This document shows positions 42,387 through 51,050 of a stretch of 51,690 nt of DNA, piece after piece. Every line of letters begins with the position of its first letter. The stretch's first letter is position 1. Where the stretch lies: the NCBI GenBank assembly GCA_018061065.1, contig JAGOUV010000010.1, positions 1 through 51,690 on the forward strand. The letters are read 5' to 3'. Source of the DNA: Candidatus Altimarinota bacterium. Lineage in GTDB: Bacteria; Patescibacteriota; Gracilibacteria; UBA1369; UM-FILTER-53-11. The position numbers and the translations under genes were made by a program. Under the pieces are notes generated by a model. It was given only the letters and a program-made list of their open reading frames with translations, was not told the origin of the DNA and ran no database searches.

Positions 42387-43760
42387 ATGAGTTTGCTGAA
42401 GGCACTATCACCTTTAGATGGAAGGTATTACGAGAAGACAAAACAACTTGGCGCGTATTTTTCTGAATTTGGACTTATTTTTTACCGTCTTAAAGCGGAA
42501 ATTAATTGGCTGATATTCCTTTGCAATACAGTAAAACTGCCTGGTACACGTTTGCTCAAAAAAAACGAGGTTGCTGCACTCGAAAAATTAATAAGTGAAT
42601 TTTCCGAAAAAGATGCGGCGCGTGTGAAAACAATAGAATCAACGACCAATCACGACGTAAAGGCACTTGAGTATTTTATAAAAGAATCACTCCCGCCCAC
42701 CTGCAAAGATATTGCTGAGTTTGTACACTTTGGATGCACTTCAGAGGATATAAATAACACGGCATATAACTTGATGTCGCTGGATTTTTTAATGCACGAG
42801 TATTTGCCCGTAATGAGATCGCTCATAAAACAGCTCTATGGTATGGCAAAGGAGCATAAGGGTCTCCCTATGCTTGCTTTAACGCATGGTCAATCAGCAA
42901 GTCCCACGACGGTGGGTAAAGAATTTATTAATGTGGTGGTGCGTTTAGAGATGCAGCTGCGAACAGTTAAGAATGTCCGATTTACTGCAAAATGGAGCGG
43001 TGCAGTGGGAAACTTCAACGCTCACGTTAGTGCGTATAGAGATCTAGATTGGCCAACTATTTCTGCGCAATTTATAAAAACACTTGGCCTCGTTCCGTAT
43101 TTATACACAACTCAAATTGAACCTCACGATTCATTTGCAGAACTTTTTGATGCACAAAAGCGAATTAACACTATATTGATCGATTTTTGCCGTGACATGT
43201 GGATGTATATTTCACGTGGGGTATTTAAACAACGCACGAAAGAAGGGGAGGTAGGTTCATCTACGATGCCCCACAAAGTAAATCCTATCGATTTCGAAAA
43301 TGCTGAAGGGAATTTAGGCCTTGCTAATGCCCTTTATTCACATTTTTCAGAAAAACTGCCCATCTCACGTATGCAGCGCGATTTGTCGGATTCAACAGTA
43401 CTACGCAACCTGGGAGTTGCTCATGGATATACCACCCTAGCGATTCAAAGTCTCGCAAAGGGTCTTGGAAAAATTGAAGTAAATAAAGAAAAACTCGCGC
43501 TTGAACTTGATAGTAATTGGGAAGTCTTAGCAGAGCCCATCCAGACGGTGCTGAGAAAAAATGGGGTTTCAGGAGCCTACGAAAAGCTCAAAGAACTTTC
43601 TCGTGGTAAAAAAGTTACACAAGAGACCACTACTGCATTTCTCAAGCAACTAAAACTTCCGCCTGACGACAAGAAATATTTGCTTGAACTTACTCCCGCA
43701 GATTACACTGGGTTGGCCGAGAAACTTGTAGATTCTTATAAGCTCGACAACACACTATGA
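42387..43760 (+). CDS. purB: Adenylosuccinate lyase
   Basis: 457 aa, the long form close to E. coli PurB: SPLDGRYYEKTKQLGAYFSEFGL, THGQSASPTTVGKEF, the signature GSSTMPHKVNPIDFENAEGNLG, and RDLSDSTVLRNLGV. It cleaves SAICAR and adenylosuccinate, linking purC and purA. The strong proteobacterial flavour hints at transfer, but a tree would be needed. The stop overlaps the dcd start (ATGA), so translation is coupled. Confidence 0.96.
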   Translation: MSLLKALSPLDGRYYEKTKQLGAYFSEFGLIFYRLKAEINWLIFLCNTVKLPGTRLLKKNEVAALEKLISEFSEKDAARVKTIESTTNHDVKALEYFIKESLPPTCKDIAEFVHFGCTSEDINNTAYNLMSLDFLMHEYLPVMRSLIKQLYGMAKEHKGLPMLALTHGQSASPTTVGKEFINVVVRLEMQLRTVKNVRFTAKWSGAVGNFNAHVSAYRDLDWPTISAQFIKTLGLVPYLYTTQIEPHDSFAELFDAQKRINTILIDFCRDMWMYISRGVFKQRTKEGEVGSSTMPHKVNPIDFENAEGNLGLANALYSHFSEKLPISRMQRDLSDSTVLRNLGVAHGYTTLAIQSLAKGLGKIEVNKEKLALELDSNWEVLAEPIQTVLRKNGVSGAYEKLKELSRGKKVTQETTTAFLKQLKLPPDDKKYLLELTPADYTGLAEKLVDSYKLDNTL

Positions 43761-44413
43761 TACTTGCAGATAACGAAATTACAGCCAGAATTAAAGCCGG
43801 AGATATTGAGATCGTTTCCGCTGATGGAGGCCATAATACTAATGTTAATGCTTCATCAATGGACTTGCGCTTAGGAGGTTCGTTTAAAGTCTATAACCAT
43901 AATCAACGCGCAATTCTCGACCCCCTTGATTCAGCGAGTTTTGAGGGTTCCACGAGCCTTATTGAGGTACTTCCGGGCGATGCATTTATCGTACAGCCAG
44001 GAGAGTTCATTTTGGGTGTGACTATGGAAAAGATTAAAATTTCTGATGATTTGGTAGCCCGCGTAGAAGGCCGCAGCTCACTGGGAAGATTGGGGATTAT
44101 TATTCATTCAACAGCGGGATTCATAGATGCAGGATTTGAGGGAACAATCACCTTAGAGATCACAAATATTAATCGTATGCCTGTAGCGTTATATCCTGGT
44201 ATGCGTGTGTGCCAACTTGCCTTTGAGGAGATGAGTTCTGCAGCAACAGTACCTTATTCAAAGAAAAAGACATCTAAATACCAGGGTCAATTTTTGCCTC
44301 AAGACAGCCGCATTTACACCGACCCAGAATTTAAACTTATTGCAGCAGAGCGTAAGCAGCGTCATGTAGCTAATAGCAAAATTGAGATAGACAAATCTAT
44401 TGCAATATCTTAA
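43757..44413 (+). CDS. dcd: dCTP deaminase, probably bifunctional (dUMP-forming)
   Basis: 218 aa. The motif VEGRSSLGRLGI and the catalytic region HSTAGFIDAGFEGTITLEI are present. The TAG (in place of TAH) and the C-terminal SKYQGQFLPQDSR match the bifunctional dCTP deaminase/dUTPase type known from Mycobacterium tuberculosis and Methanocaldococcus, which yields dUMP directly. It is somewhat longer than the family by a C-terminal tail (~190-218). Translationally coupled to purB. Confidence 0.92.
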   Translation: MILADNEITARIKAGDIEIVSADGGHNTNVNASSMDLRLGGSFKVYNHNQRAILDPLDSASFEGSTSLIEVLPGDAFIVQPGEFILGVTMEKIKISDDLVARVEGRSSLGRLGIIIHSTAGFIDAGFEGTITLEITNINRMPVALYPGMRVCQLAFEEMSSAATVPYSKKKTSKYQGQFLPQDSRIYTDPEFKLIAAERKQRHVANSKIEIDKSIAIS

Positions 44414-44456
44414 AATTACAAATGTTCCGTTTTAAAAGAGCCATCACTCTTTGATT

Positions 44457-44657
44457 GCAATTTACTAAATTGCAGACGGAAGGGGAGAGAAATTCGAGAC
44501 TCACTCAGTGATCACGAATGTAGATTCCTCCGCGGCAGCCCGCGAAACAAACGTCCAAGTAGCCCTTCCTCTTAATCTAAATAAGAGAGGAGGGAAACAA
44601 GGTGGCACCGTCCTTATATAGGATCCTTGTAGCAATTTATTTTTCTACAAGTTTTTT
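44457..44657 (+). promoter_or_regulatory. T-box riboswitch controlling ileS (transcriptional, short Stem I)
   Basis: The 244 bp gap before ileS holds a complete T-box. A 5' hairpin lies at 44457-44473. A shortened Stem I (44484-44531) is closed by GGAG(A)GAA/TTCCTCC and then ATTCG/CGAAT. Its inner loop carries AUC (44511-44513), an Ile codon, followed by A. A GC-rich hairpin CGCGG-CAGC-CCGCG (44531-44544) and a Stem III-like hairpin (44563-44594) follow. The T-box antiterminator pairs ACAAGG (44597-44602) with CCTTGT (44625-44630) around the bulge TGGCACC. The competing terminator shares CTTGT. Charged tRNA-Ile should favour termination; uncharged should allow ileS transcription. Confidence 0.93.
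44626..44657 (+). terminator. T-box terminator abutting the ileS start codon
   Basis: CTTGTAG (44626-44632) pairs with CTACAAG (44645-44651) across a 12-nt loop and is followed by TTTTTT and then directly by the ATG. It excludes the antiterminator because CTTGT is shared. There is no room for a Shine-Dalgarno between the terminator and ATG. Confidence 0.9.
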
Positions 44658-47600
44658 ATGAAAGATCAGTCATTTGCTCCCGTCACTACTAAGCAATCAT
44701 TTCCAGAATTAGAACACGAGATCCTCGCCTTTTGGGAGAAAGAAAATATATTCGAGAAGTCGGTCAAAAACCGGAAGGGGAAGCCTAAATTCGTCTTTTT
44801 CGATGGTCCTCCTTTTGCCAATGGATTGCCTCACTACGGGCATATTTTAGCGAGCTCATTGAAAGACGCCGTGACCCGCTACTGGACGATGAAAGGATAC
44901 TATGTGCCTCGTGTAAATGGTTGGGATTGTCATGGTTTGCCCGTTGAATACGAAATTGAAAAGGAGCTTAAACTCTCTGGGCGTAAAGACATCGAAAAAA
45001 TGGGAGTAGAGGTTTTCAATAATGCCTGCCGCGAAAGTGTTTTTCGTTACACAAAAGACTGGCAAGTCATGCTTAGGCGCATTGCGCGATGGGTGGATTT
45101 TGAACAAGAGTATGCAACGCTTCAAAACGACTATATGGAGTCGATTTGGTGGGTATTTTCTGAAATTTGGAAAAAGGGACTGGTCTATCAGGGGCATAAA
45201 CCAATGCATATCTGTCCACGCTGTGAGACTTCACTTTCTAACTTTGAGGTAACGCTCGGATATAAAGAAGTAAATGACTTGAGCGTGACGGTAAAATTTG
45301 AGTTGGAAGACGAGCCGGGAAGCTACGTTGTGGCCTGGACAACAACGCCTTGGAGTTTATTGAGCGTCACGGGATTGGCCATTGGACCCGATTTTGATTA
45401 TGTAAAAGTTGAGCTGGAAGGTGCGCATTATTACATCGCTGAAAATCGGCTTGCAGTCACCTTTGACGGACTCGGTGACTATAAAATAGTTGGAAAAATT
45501 AAGGGAAAAGAACTCGCAGGAAAACGCTATAAACACGTCTTTGATTTCTATAATGATAGCCCGGAAATTAAGGCCAGCAAAAATGCATTTCATATCGTCG
45601 GTACTGACTACGTGAGCGTTGATGATGGTACGGGAATCGTAACAATCAATGGTGCATTTGGTGAAATTGACTTTGAAGCAGCAAAAAAACATGAATTGCC
45701 AATTATTGTTAACGTGAATTCAGATGGAACATTTACAAAAGAAACTGGTTCATATGCCGGCATGTATGTAAAAGATGCAGAAAAAATCATCGCAAAGGAA
45801 CTTGCAGAAAAAGGCTTACTGCTAAGAAAAGACCCCATTCGTCATAGCTATCCGCATTGCTGGCGCTGTGACACTCCGCTACTCAACTATGCGACCCGAT
45901 CATGGTTTATAAAAGTGACTGATATTAAGGATAAATTGTTAAAAAATAATAAGAAAATCCACTGGGTACCGAGTCATATACAGGATGGACGTTTTGGAAA
46001 ATGGCTTGAGGGTGCGCGTGACTGGAATATCTCTCGTAACCGTTTCTGGGGCTGTCCTATACCAATTTGGCAATGTGAATGTGGCAAGCAAGTATGCATT
46101 TCTTCGCTTAAAGAGCTTCAATCGTATACACGCGTGCGTACGACACTTCATACGCTCAGACATGGTGAAGCAGAAAATAATGTAAATAAAATTCTCAATA
46201 GCGACGTGGCTGTGCCTATTCACCTGACAGAAAAAGGTAAAAAAGAAGTGATCGATGCTGCCAAAAAATTAAAAAAGGCCGAGCTTTCTGTGATCGTATG
46301 CTCGCCATTTATGAGGACTCGTGAGACAGCAGAGTTAATCGCAAAAGAATTGGGAGTGACTGCAGAAATTGTTGTAGATGAGCGCTTGAGCGAACACAAC
46401 ATGGGCTCATTCACTGGAGTAGAAGTCGACCAATATCTAGAACAGTTTGATGATACGCAAGAACGCTACTGGAAACATGTCGGCGGAAGTGAATCATTCC
46501 ATGATATGGAAAAGCGCGTTCATCAAGCGGTAAATGATGCGATTAAAAAACACCCAGGAAAAGAAATTCTTTTTGTCACTCATGGGGACGTGGTTCGCGC
46601 TATTGCACGGTATGCAAAAGGGCTCACTATAGATGAAACATTTAAGTTTAAACCTGCCTATGCTGAAGTAACAACTCATGAATTTGGTGAGCTTCCCTTA
46701 CGTGATGAGCACCTCGATCTCCACAAACCCTACATAGATAATGTCATTTTAGGCTGTCCTGACTGCGGCAAAAACATGCTTCGCATTTCAGAAGTCATGG
46801 ATTGCTGGTTTGAGAGCGGTGCTATGCCGTACGCCCAACTTCACTATCCTTTTGAGAATAAAAAGGAATTTGAAAATAATTTCCCCGCTAATTTTATTGC
46901 TGAAGGATTGGATCAAACTCGTGGCTGGTTCTACACGCTTCACGTAATTTCCACCATGCTCTTTAACGAGCCTGCTTTCAAAAACATTATCGTAAACGGA
47001 ATTTTGCTTGCTGCTGACGGTGAAAAACTTTCCAAACGCAAAAAGAATTATCCTGATCCAAGTGTACTATTTGAGACGCACGGCGTAGATACGACGCGTC
47101 TTTTCCTCTACACCTCGACGGCACCACTTGCAGAGGACGTTCGTTTTTCAGAAAAACATGTGGAGGAGCTGGTAAAAAAGTTCACTCTCACGTTGTGGAA
47201 TGCTTATAGCTTCTTTATCACCTACGCAAATATCGATGGTTGGAAGCCAGAAAAAGAGAAAAAAGGAAAGATAGAAAACAAGTTGGATGCGTGGATTTTG
47301 TCTGAGCTTAATACATTGATCAAAGAAATGACCGAGCAGATGGATGGATATAATTTATCCCGTGCCACACGCCCACTTATTGGTTTTGTGGATGCACTTT
47401 CAAACTGGTATGTGCGCCGCAGTCGACGTAGATTCTGGAAGAGTGAAAATGATGGAGATAAAGATAGCGCTTATCAAACCCTATATACCGTGCTCGTAAC
47501 GGTCAGCAAACTCATTGCTCCGTTCATGCCATTTATTGCAGATTCACTGTACAAAAACCTTACGGGCGAAACTTCGGTACATCTCACTGATTGGCCAGAA

Positions 47601-48356
47601 TTTGATAAAAAGGCAATTAATGAACCGCTGAACAAAGAAATTGCCTATGTACGAACCATTGTTTCTCTAGCGCTACGTTTGCGTTCTAAACAACTCATAA
47701 AGGTACGACAACCTCTGCAGCGACTTTCCATCGCATTGCCACGTAGCATCCCTCGCAACGTCATAGAGAGCCATCAAGACGTAATACTAGAAGAAATTAA
47801 TGTAAAGGAACTGTTTTTTGCCTCAGAAGGGGAGCTTGGTGAGATGACGATATCTCCCGATGCACGCAAGATCGGTCCGCGTTTTGGTAAAACAACACAA
47901 GAAATTATCCAAGCATGTAAAGCAGGTAACTGCCGTGTGGAACCAGACGGATCTGTGGTCGTTCCTAAATCAGGAGCTGCTCAGTATACCCTGTCAGCTG
48001 ATGAAGTTGTTGTTGGATATAAAGGTGCCGAGGGAATGGAGGTAGCAAGCGAAAGTGGCATGGTCGTGGCATTAAGTACCGTCGTAACTCCAGAACTTCA
48101 AGCAGAGGGTTGGGTGAGAGATATTGTCCGTTACACACAAGAGTTACGCAAAAAAGCAGCATACGATATATCTGATCGTATCTCTGTATTTATTCACGGT
48201 GATAAGGAAATTAACGATGCAGTAACACTCTTTAGTGAATTTATTAAAGATGAGACCTTAGCAAATGAGCTACAAGATAAAGGAAGCTTCGACTGGGATA
48301 AGGAAGAAAAAGTTGAAGTTGACGGCCATGAAGTAACTATTGCCATAAGAAAATAA
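44658..48356 (+). CDS. ileS: Isoleucyl-tRNA synthetase with inserted histidine-phosphatase domain
   Basis: 1232 aa, about 180 longer than the eukaryote-like IleRS it resembles. HIGH motif HYGH at 59-62 and KLSKR (KMSKS) at 790-794. The editing CP1 domain has TTTPWSLLSVTGLAIGP. The core reads NISRNRFWGCPIPIW, then MDCWFESGAMPYAQ. Between these (~495-680) lies a complete histidine-phosphatase (phosphoglycerate-mutase-like) domain: LRHGEAENN (Arg501, His502), SPFMRTRETAE (Arg553), RLSEHNMGSFTG (Glu579) and FVTHGDVVRAI (His642). All five catalytic residues are present. The reading frame is continuous. Expression is under the T-box upstream. The tail continues into a small membrane-protein gene 3 nt later. 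Confidence 0.95.
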   Translation: MKDQSFAPVTTKQSFPELEHEILAFWEKENIFEKSVKNRKGKPKFVFFDGPPFANGLPHYGHILASSLKDAVTRYWTMKGYYVPRVNGWDCHGLPVEYEIEKELKLSGRKDIEKMGVEVFNNACRESVFRYTKDWQVMLRRIARWVDFEQEYATLQNDYMESIWWVFSEIWKKGLVYQGHKPMHICPRCETSLSNFEVTLGYKEVNDLSVTVKFELEDEPGSYVVAWTTTPWSLLSVTGLAIGPDFDYVKVELEGAHYYIAENRLAVTFDGLGDYKIVGKIKGKELAGKRYKHVFDFYNDSPEIKASKNAFHIVGTDYVSVDDGTGIVTINGAFGEIDFEAAKKHELPIIVNVNSDGTFTKETGSYAGMYVKDAEKIIAKELAEKGLLLRKDPIRHSYPHCWRCDTPLLNYATRSWFIKVTDIKDKLLKNNKKIHWVPSHIQDGRFGKWLEGARDWNISRNRFWGCPIPIWQCECGKQVCISSLKELQSYTRVRTTLHTLRHGEAENNVNKILNSDVAVPIHLTEKGKKEVIDAAKKLKKAELSVIVCSPFMRTRETAELIAKELGVTAEIVVDERLSEHNMGSFTGVEVDQYLEQFDDTQERYWKHVGGSESFHDMEKRVHQAVNDAIKKHPGKEILFVTHGDVVRAIARYAKGLTIDETFKFKPAYAEVTTHEFGELPLRDEHLDLHKPYIDNVILGCPDCGKNMLRISEVMDCWFESGAMPYAQLHYPFENKKEFENNFPANFIAEGLDQTRGWFYTLHVISTMLFNEPAFKNIIVNGILLAADGEKLSKRKKNYPDPSVLFETHGVDTTRLFLYTSTAPLAEDVRFSEKHVEELVKKFTLTLWNAYSFFITYANIDGWKPEKEKKGKIENKLDAWILSELNTLIKEMTEQMDGYNLSRATRPLIGFVDALSNWYVRRSRRRFWKSENDGDKDSAYQTLYTVLVTVSKLIAPFMPFIADSLYKNLTGETSVHLTDWPEFDKKAINEPLNKEIAYVRTIVSLALRLRSKQLIKVRQPLQRLSIALPRSIPRNVIESHQDVILEEINVKELFFASEGELGEMTISPDARKIGPRFGKTTQEIIQACKAGNCRVEPDGSVVVPKSGAAQYTLSADEVVVGYKGAEGMEVASESGMVVALSTVVTPELQAEGWVRDIVRYTQELRKKAAYDISDRISVFIHGDKEINDAVTLFSEFIKDETLANELQDKGSFDWDKEEKVEVDGHEVTIAIRK

Positions 48357-48359
48357 TTT

Positions 48360-48734
48360 ATGATGAGAAAAATTATTATTGGTGTTCTACTCAATGCCCT
48401 TGCCCTCTATGGTGTTATCTACTTTCTACCAGATGAAATACGCTATACCGGCGGCATACCATTTTTTATTATAGGTGGCCTCGTCATGGGTGTTTTGAAT
48501 ACCTTTGTAAAACCTGTACTCAAGCTATTGAGCCTACCCATTCAGATTATAACCATTGGACTTTCACTGATGGTTTTAAATGGCATTATATTTTGGATAT
48601 TCCACGAGGTTATTGACACCTTGGCAATTGATATGATCACCTTGACAGTAGCCCGCAAAAAATCGTACTTTCTAGCAGGTGTCTTATTCGGTATTATTAA
48701 CTGGATAGAGCACCTGATTATACATAATAAATAG
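48360..48734 (+). CDS. Holin-like (YvlD/4-TMS) small membrane protein
   Basis: 124 aa with four membrane helices. GGLVMGVLNTFVKPVLKLLSLPIQIITIGLSLMVLNGIIFW is the pattern of the 'phage holin family 4'/YvlD group, which is widely present in bacteria without phage. Function unknown. It starts 3 nt after ileS and 2 nt before secG, so it belongs to the same operon and may come under T-box control. Confidence 0.85.
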   Translation: MMRKIIIGVLLNALALYGVIYFLPDEIRYTGGIPFFIIGGLVMGVLNTFVKPVLKLLSLPIQIITIGLSLMVLNGIIFWIFHEVIDTLAIDMITLTVARKKSYFLAGVLFGIINWIEHLIIHNK

Positions 48735-48736
48735 AT

Positions 48737-48955
48737 ATGAAATCCTTTCTAATGTTGTTTCAAGCAATTGTTTCTGTTCTCCTCATTGTATCTATTTTGA
48801 TTCAAGAGAAGGGAGTAGGCCTAGGTATGGCTTTTGGTGGAGGTGGTGAATTTTATAAGAGCAAACGTGGAATCGATAAGGTTCTCTTTGTAGTTACTGT
48901 TGTACTGGCAGTTTTGTTTGTTGGAACTTCCATTGCCTATATTTTTGTTAAATGA
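48737..48955 (+). CDS. secG: Preprotein translocase subunit SecG
   Basis: 72 aa. Two membrane helices around the conserved loop QEKGVGLGMAFGGGGEFYKSKRGIDK. It supports protein export through SecYEG. Its stop overlaps the start of the next gene (ATGA). Confidence 0.92.
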   Translation: MKSFLMLFQAIVSVLLIVSILIQEKGVGLGMAFGGGGEFYKSKRGIDKVLFVVTVVLAVLFVGTSIAYIFVK

Positions 48956-50607
48956 TTCGCTTCATCGCAAAATTATGGAGGGCATTTGCCTCCATGACTC
49001 AAAAAGATAAAATTTTTGTAGTGGCGCTTTCTTTAGTGTTTCTCGTAAATACCACACAGTATATAAACCAACATCGAAGTCGCGGTTTAACTGTAGCCGG
49101 TGAAATATATACGGAAGCATTCGTGGGTGACATAAAATTGATCAACCCGTTATTTACCGACTTCAATGATGCCGACCGAGATGTCTCTCGTTTGGTATTT
49201 TCCGGCCTAATGCGCTATGACTCAAAAGATCATAATTTCTACCCCGATCTAGCTGAAAAAATTGAACGAAAAAATAACGGCAAAGAAATAATTATTACGC
49301 TTCGCCCAAACGCGACATGGCACGACAACGTACCCGTGTCTACTGATGACGTCATATTTACATACAGAGATATAATACAGAACCAGTCATTTAGAAACCC
49401 TGTTTTGAAAAATGATTTTGCGAGTGTGAGTGTGGAGAAAATTGATGATAAAACAGTTGCATTTAAATTGCCCCAGCCAAACTCATATTTTATTTCTAGT
49501 CTCACCGTAGGAATTCTTCCATTTCATATTTTTGGAGAAAGTGATTTTGCAACTATAGAAAGATCTGGATTGAATAAAAACCCAATTGGAACAGGACCAT
49601 ATAAAGTGACGAGTTCTTCTATTGATGGGAAAGAAGATTATGTAGATCTAGAGGCATATGATGGATACTATGGAACTAAACCAACCATAGCTCGGATTCG
49701 ACTTGTAACTTTTAAAAACGAAGAAGATCTTTTTGCTAATACTAAGTATAGTAACGGAATTGCAAAAACAACATCGCTCACGAAACCAGATGAAGATTTT
49801 GTTTTGAATGCGAATGAATACACCTATTCAGTAAATCAATTTACTGCTCTATATTTTAATACTGACAATCGACTATTAAACGTATTAAAAATAAGACGTG
49901 CACTATTTAGAACACTAAATAAAAATGATCTTGTCGTTGAGGGTGAGAAGAGGATTGATACAATTGAGTTAAAAGATAAGCAAACTGATCCTGCGTTTAT
50001 TCAAGATACCGTGGCTGCGGGGAAAGTCTTTGATGAGTTGGGTTACATTAAAAGTCCTGAGGATGGTATACGACGCTCCTCAACAGGAGAACTACTTCAA
50101 TTCACGATTCTTACTCACAAGAAGATTCCCGAAAGCATTGCGCTTGGACTGCAATCACAGTGGGAGAAGGCAGGAGTTAAAATACTTATTCAAAATGTTG
50201 AGCTTGATGAATATCAACGATTATTAGAGCAGCGCCGTTATGACATTGTAATTAATAAGCAGAATCTGGGATATAACTTTGATCTCTATCCACTGCTTCA
50301 TTCAAGTCAGGCATATTATGAAGATCAAAAACCGGGATTAAATCTCTCTAATATTAAGAGCTTTAAAATTGATACCCTTACCGAAGCCTTGAGAAAGGAA
50401 AGTGATACTGAGTCTAAAGAAAAAATGTATGTGTCGTTATCTCAAACTGTTGCCGAGGAAGCTCCTGTCGTCTTCCTGTCCATACCTGTCTACTCATACT
50501 GGTTGCCAAAATCATATGGCGCTTTCGAGGCAAATGCTCTAAACTATCACAGCGATCGTTTTAGCAGCACACCGTATCTATTAAAACCATTAACCACTTC
50601 GTTATGA
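48952..50607 (+). CDS. Peptide/oligopeptide-binding protein (SBP_bac_5 family), membrane-anchored
   Basis: 551 aa. An N-terminal membrane segment (~20-40) takes the place of a lipobox, so it is likely tethered outside. The binding fold has NPLFTDFNDADRDVSRLVFSGLMRYD, ATWHDNVPVSTDDVIFTYRDI, NPIGTGPYKV and a C-terminal VFLSIPVYSYWLPKSYGA region typical of ABC solute-binding family 5. No permease or ATPase genes lie next to it, so its partner transporter is elsewhere or absent. It is coupled to secG upstream and rplI downstream by 4-nt overlaps. Confidence 0.92.
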   Translation: MIRFIAKLWRAFASMTQKDKIFVVALSLVFLVNTTQYINQHRSRGLTVAGEIYTEAFVGDIKLINPLFTDFNDADRDVSRLVFSGLMRYDSKDHNFYPDLAEKIERKNNGKEIIITLRPNATWHDNVPVSTDDVIFTYRDIIQNQSFRNPVLKNDFASVSVEKIDDKTVAFKLPQPNSYFISSLTVGILPFHIFGESDFATIERSGLNKNPIGTGPYKVTSSSIDGKEDYVDLEAYDGYYGTKPTIARIRLVTFKNEEDLFANTKYSNGIAKTTSLTKPDEDFVLNANEYTYSVNQFTALYFNTDNRLLNVLKIRRALFRTLNKNDLVVEGEKRIDTIELKDKQTDPAFIQDTVAAGKVFDELGYIKSPEDGIRRSSTGELLQFTILTHKKIPESIALGLQSQWEKAGVKILIQNVELDEYQRLLEQRRYDIVINKQNLGYNFDLYPLLHSSQAYYEDQKPGLNLSNIKSFKIDTLTEALRKESDTESKEKMYVSLSQTVAEEAPVVFLSIPVYSYWLPKSYGAFEANALNYHSDRFSSTPYLLKPLTTSL

Positions 50608-51050
50608 AAGTTATATTCACAGAAAGCGTGACGGGAGTAGCATCCAAGGGCGAAATTAAAAATGTTAAAGAGGGATACTACCGTAATTTTCTCCAGCCAA
50701 AGAAAAAGGCAGTTCTAGCATCAGTTAAGATGCTCGCTATGTGGGAGGAGAAACGTAAGCAGATTATGATAGAGAAGGAAGAGCTTAAGACTCAGTTTGA
50801 AGAAATGAAACGCCGTATTGGAGGCGGCCATATTCGCATCGAGAAAAAGGTCACTAAGGCAGGAACTCTTTACGGAGGTGTTAAACATTCAGATATCGTT
50901 GAGGCAATCAAAACTCATTTAAAGTTAGAGGTAGCAGCAGATTCAATCGTAATGAAGACACCTATCAAGCAAGTCGGTCAGCACGAGATTACTATCAAAT
51001 TGGGCGAGGGTATTGAGACAACGCTTCCAATTGAGGTAGTATCAAAATAA
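50604..51050 (+). CDS. rplI: Large-subunit ribosomal protein L9
   Basis: 148 aa. The start MKVIFTESVTGVASKGEIKNVKEGYYRNFLQPKKKAV is classic L9, with the long connecting helix and C-terminal domain (GTLYGGVKHSDIVEAI). L9 is reported missing in some CPR groups, so its presence is informative for placement. Its stop and the ruvX start share one base. Confidence 0.96.
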   Translation: MKVIFTESVTGVASKGEIKNVKEGYYRNFLQPKKKAVLASVKMLAMWEEKRKQIMIEKEELKTQFEEMKRRIGGGHIRIEKKVTKAGTLYGGVKHSDIVEAIKTHLKLEVAADSIVMKTPIKQVGQHEITIKLGEGIETTLPIEVVSK

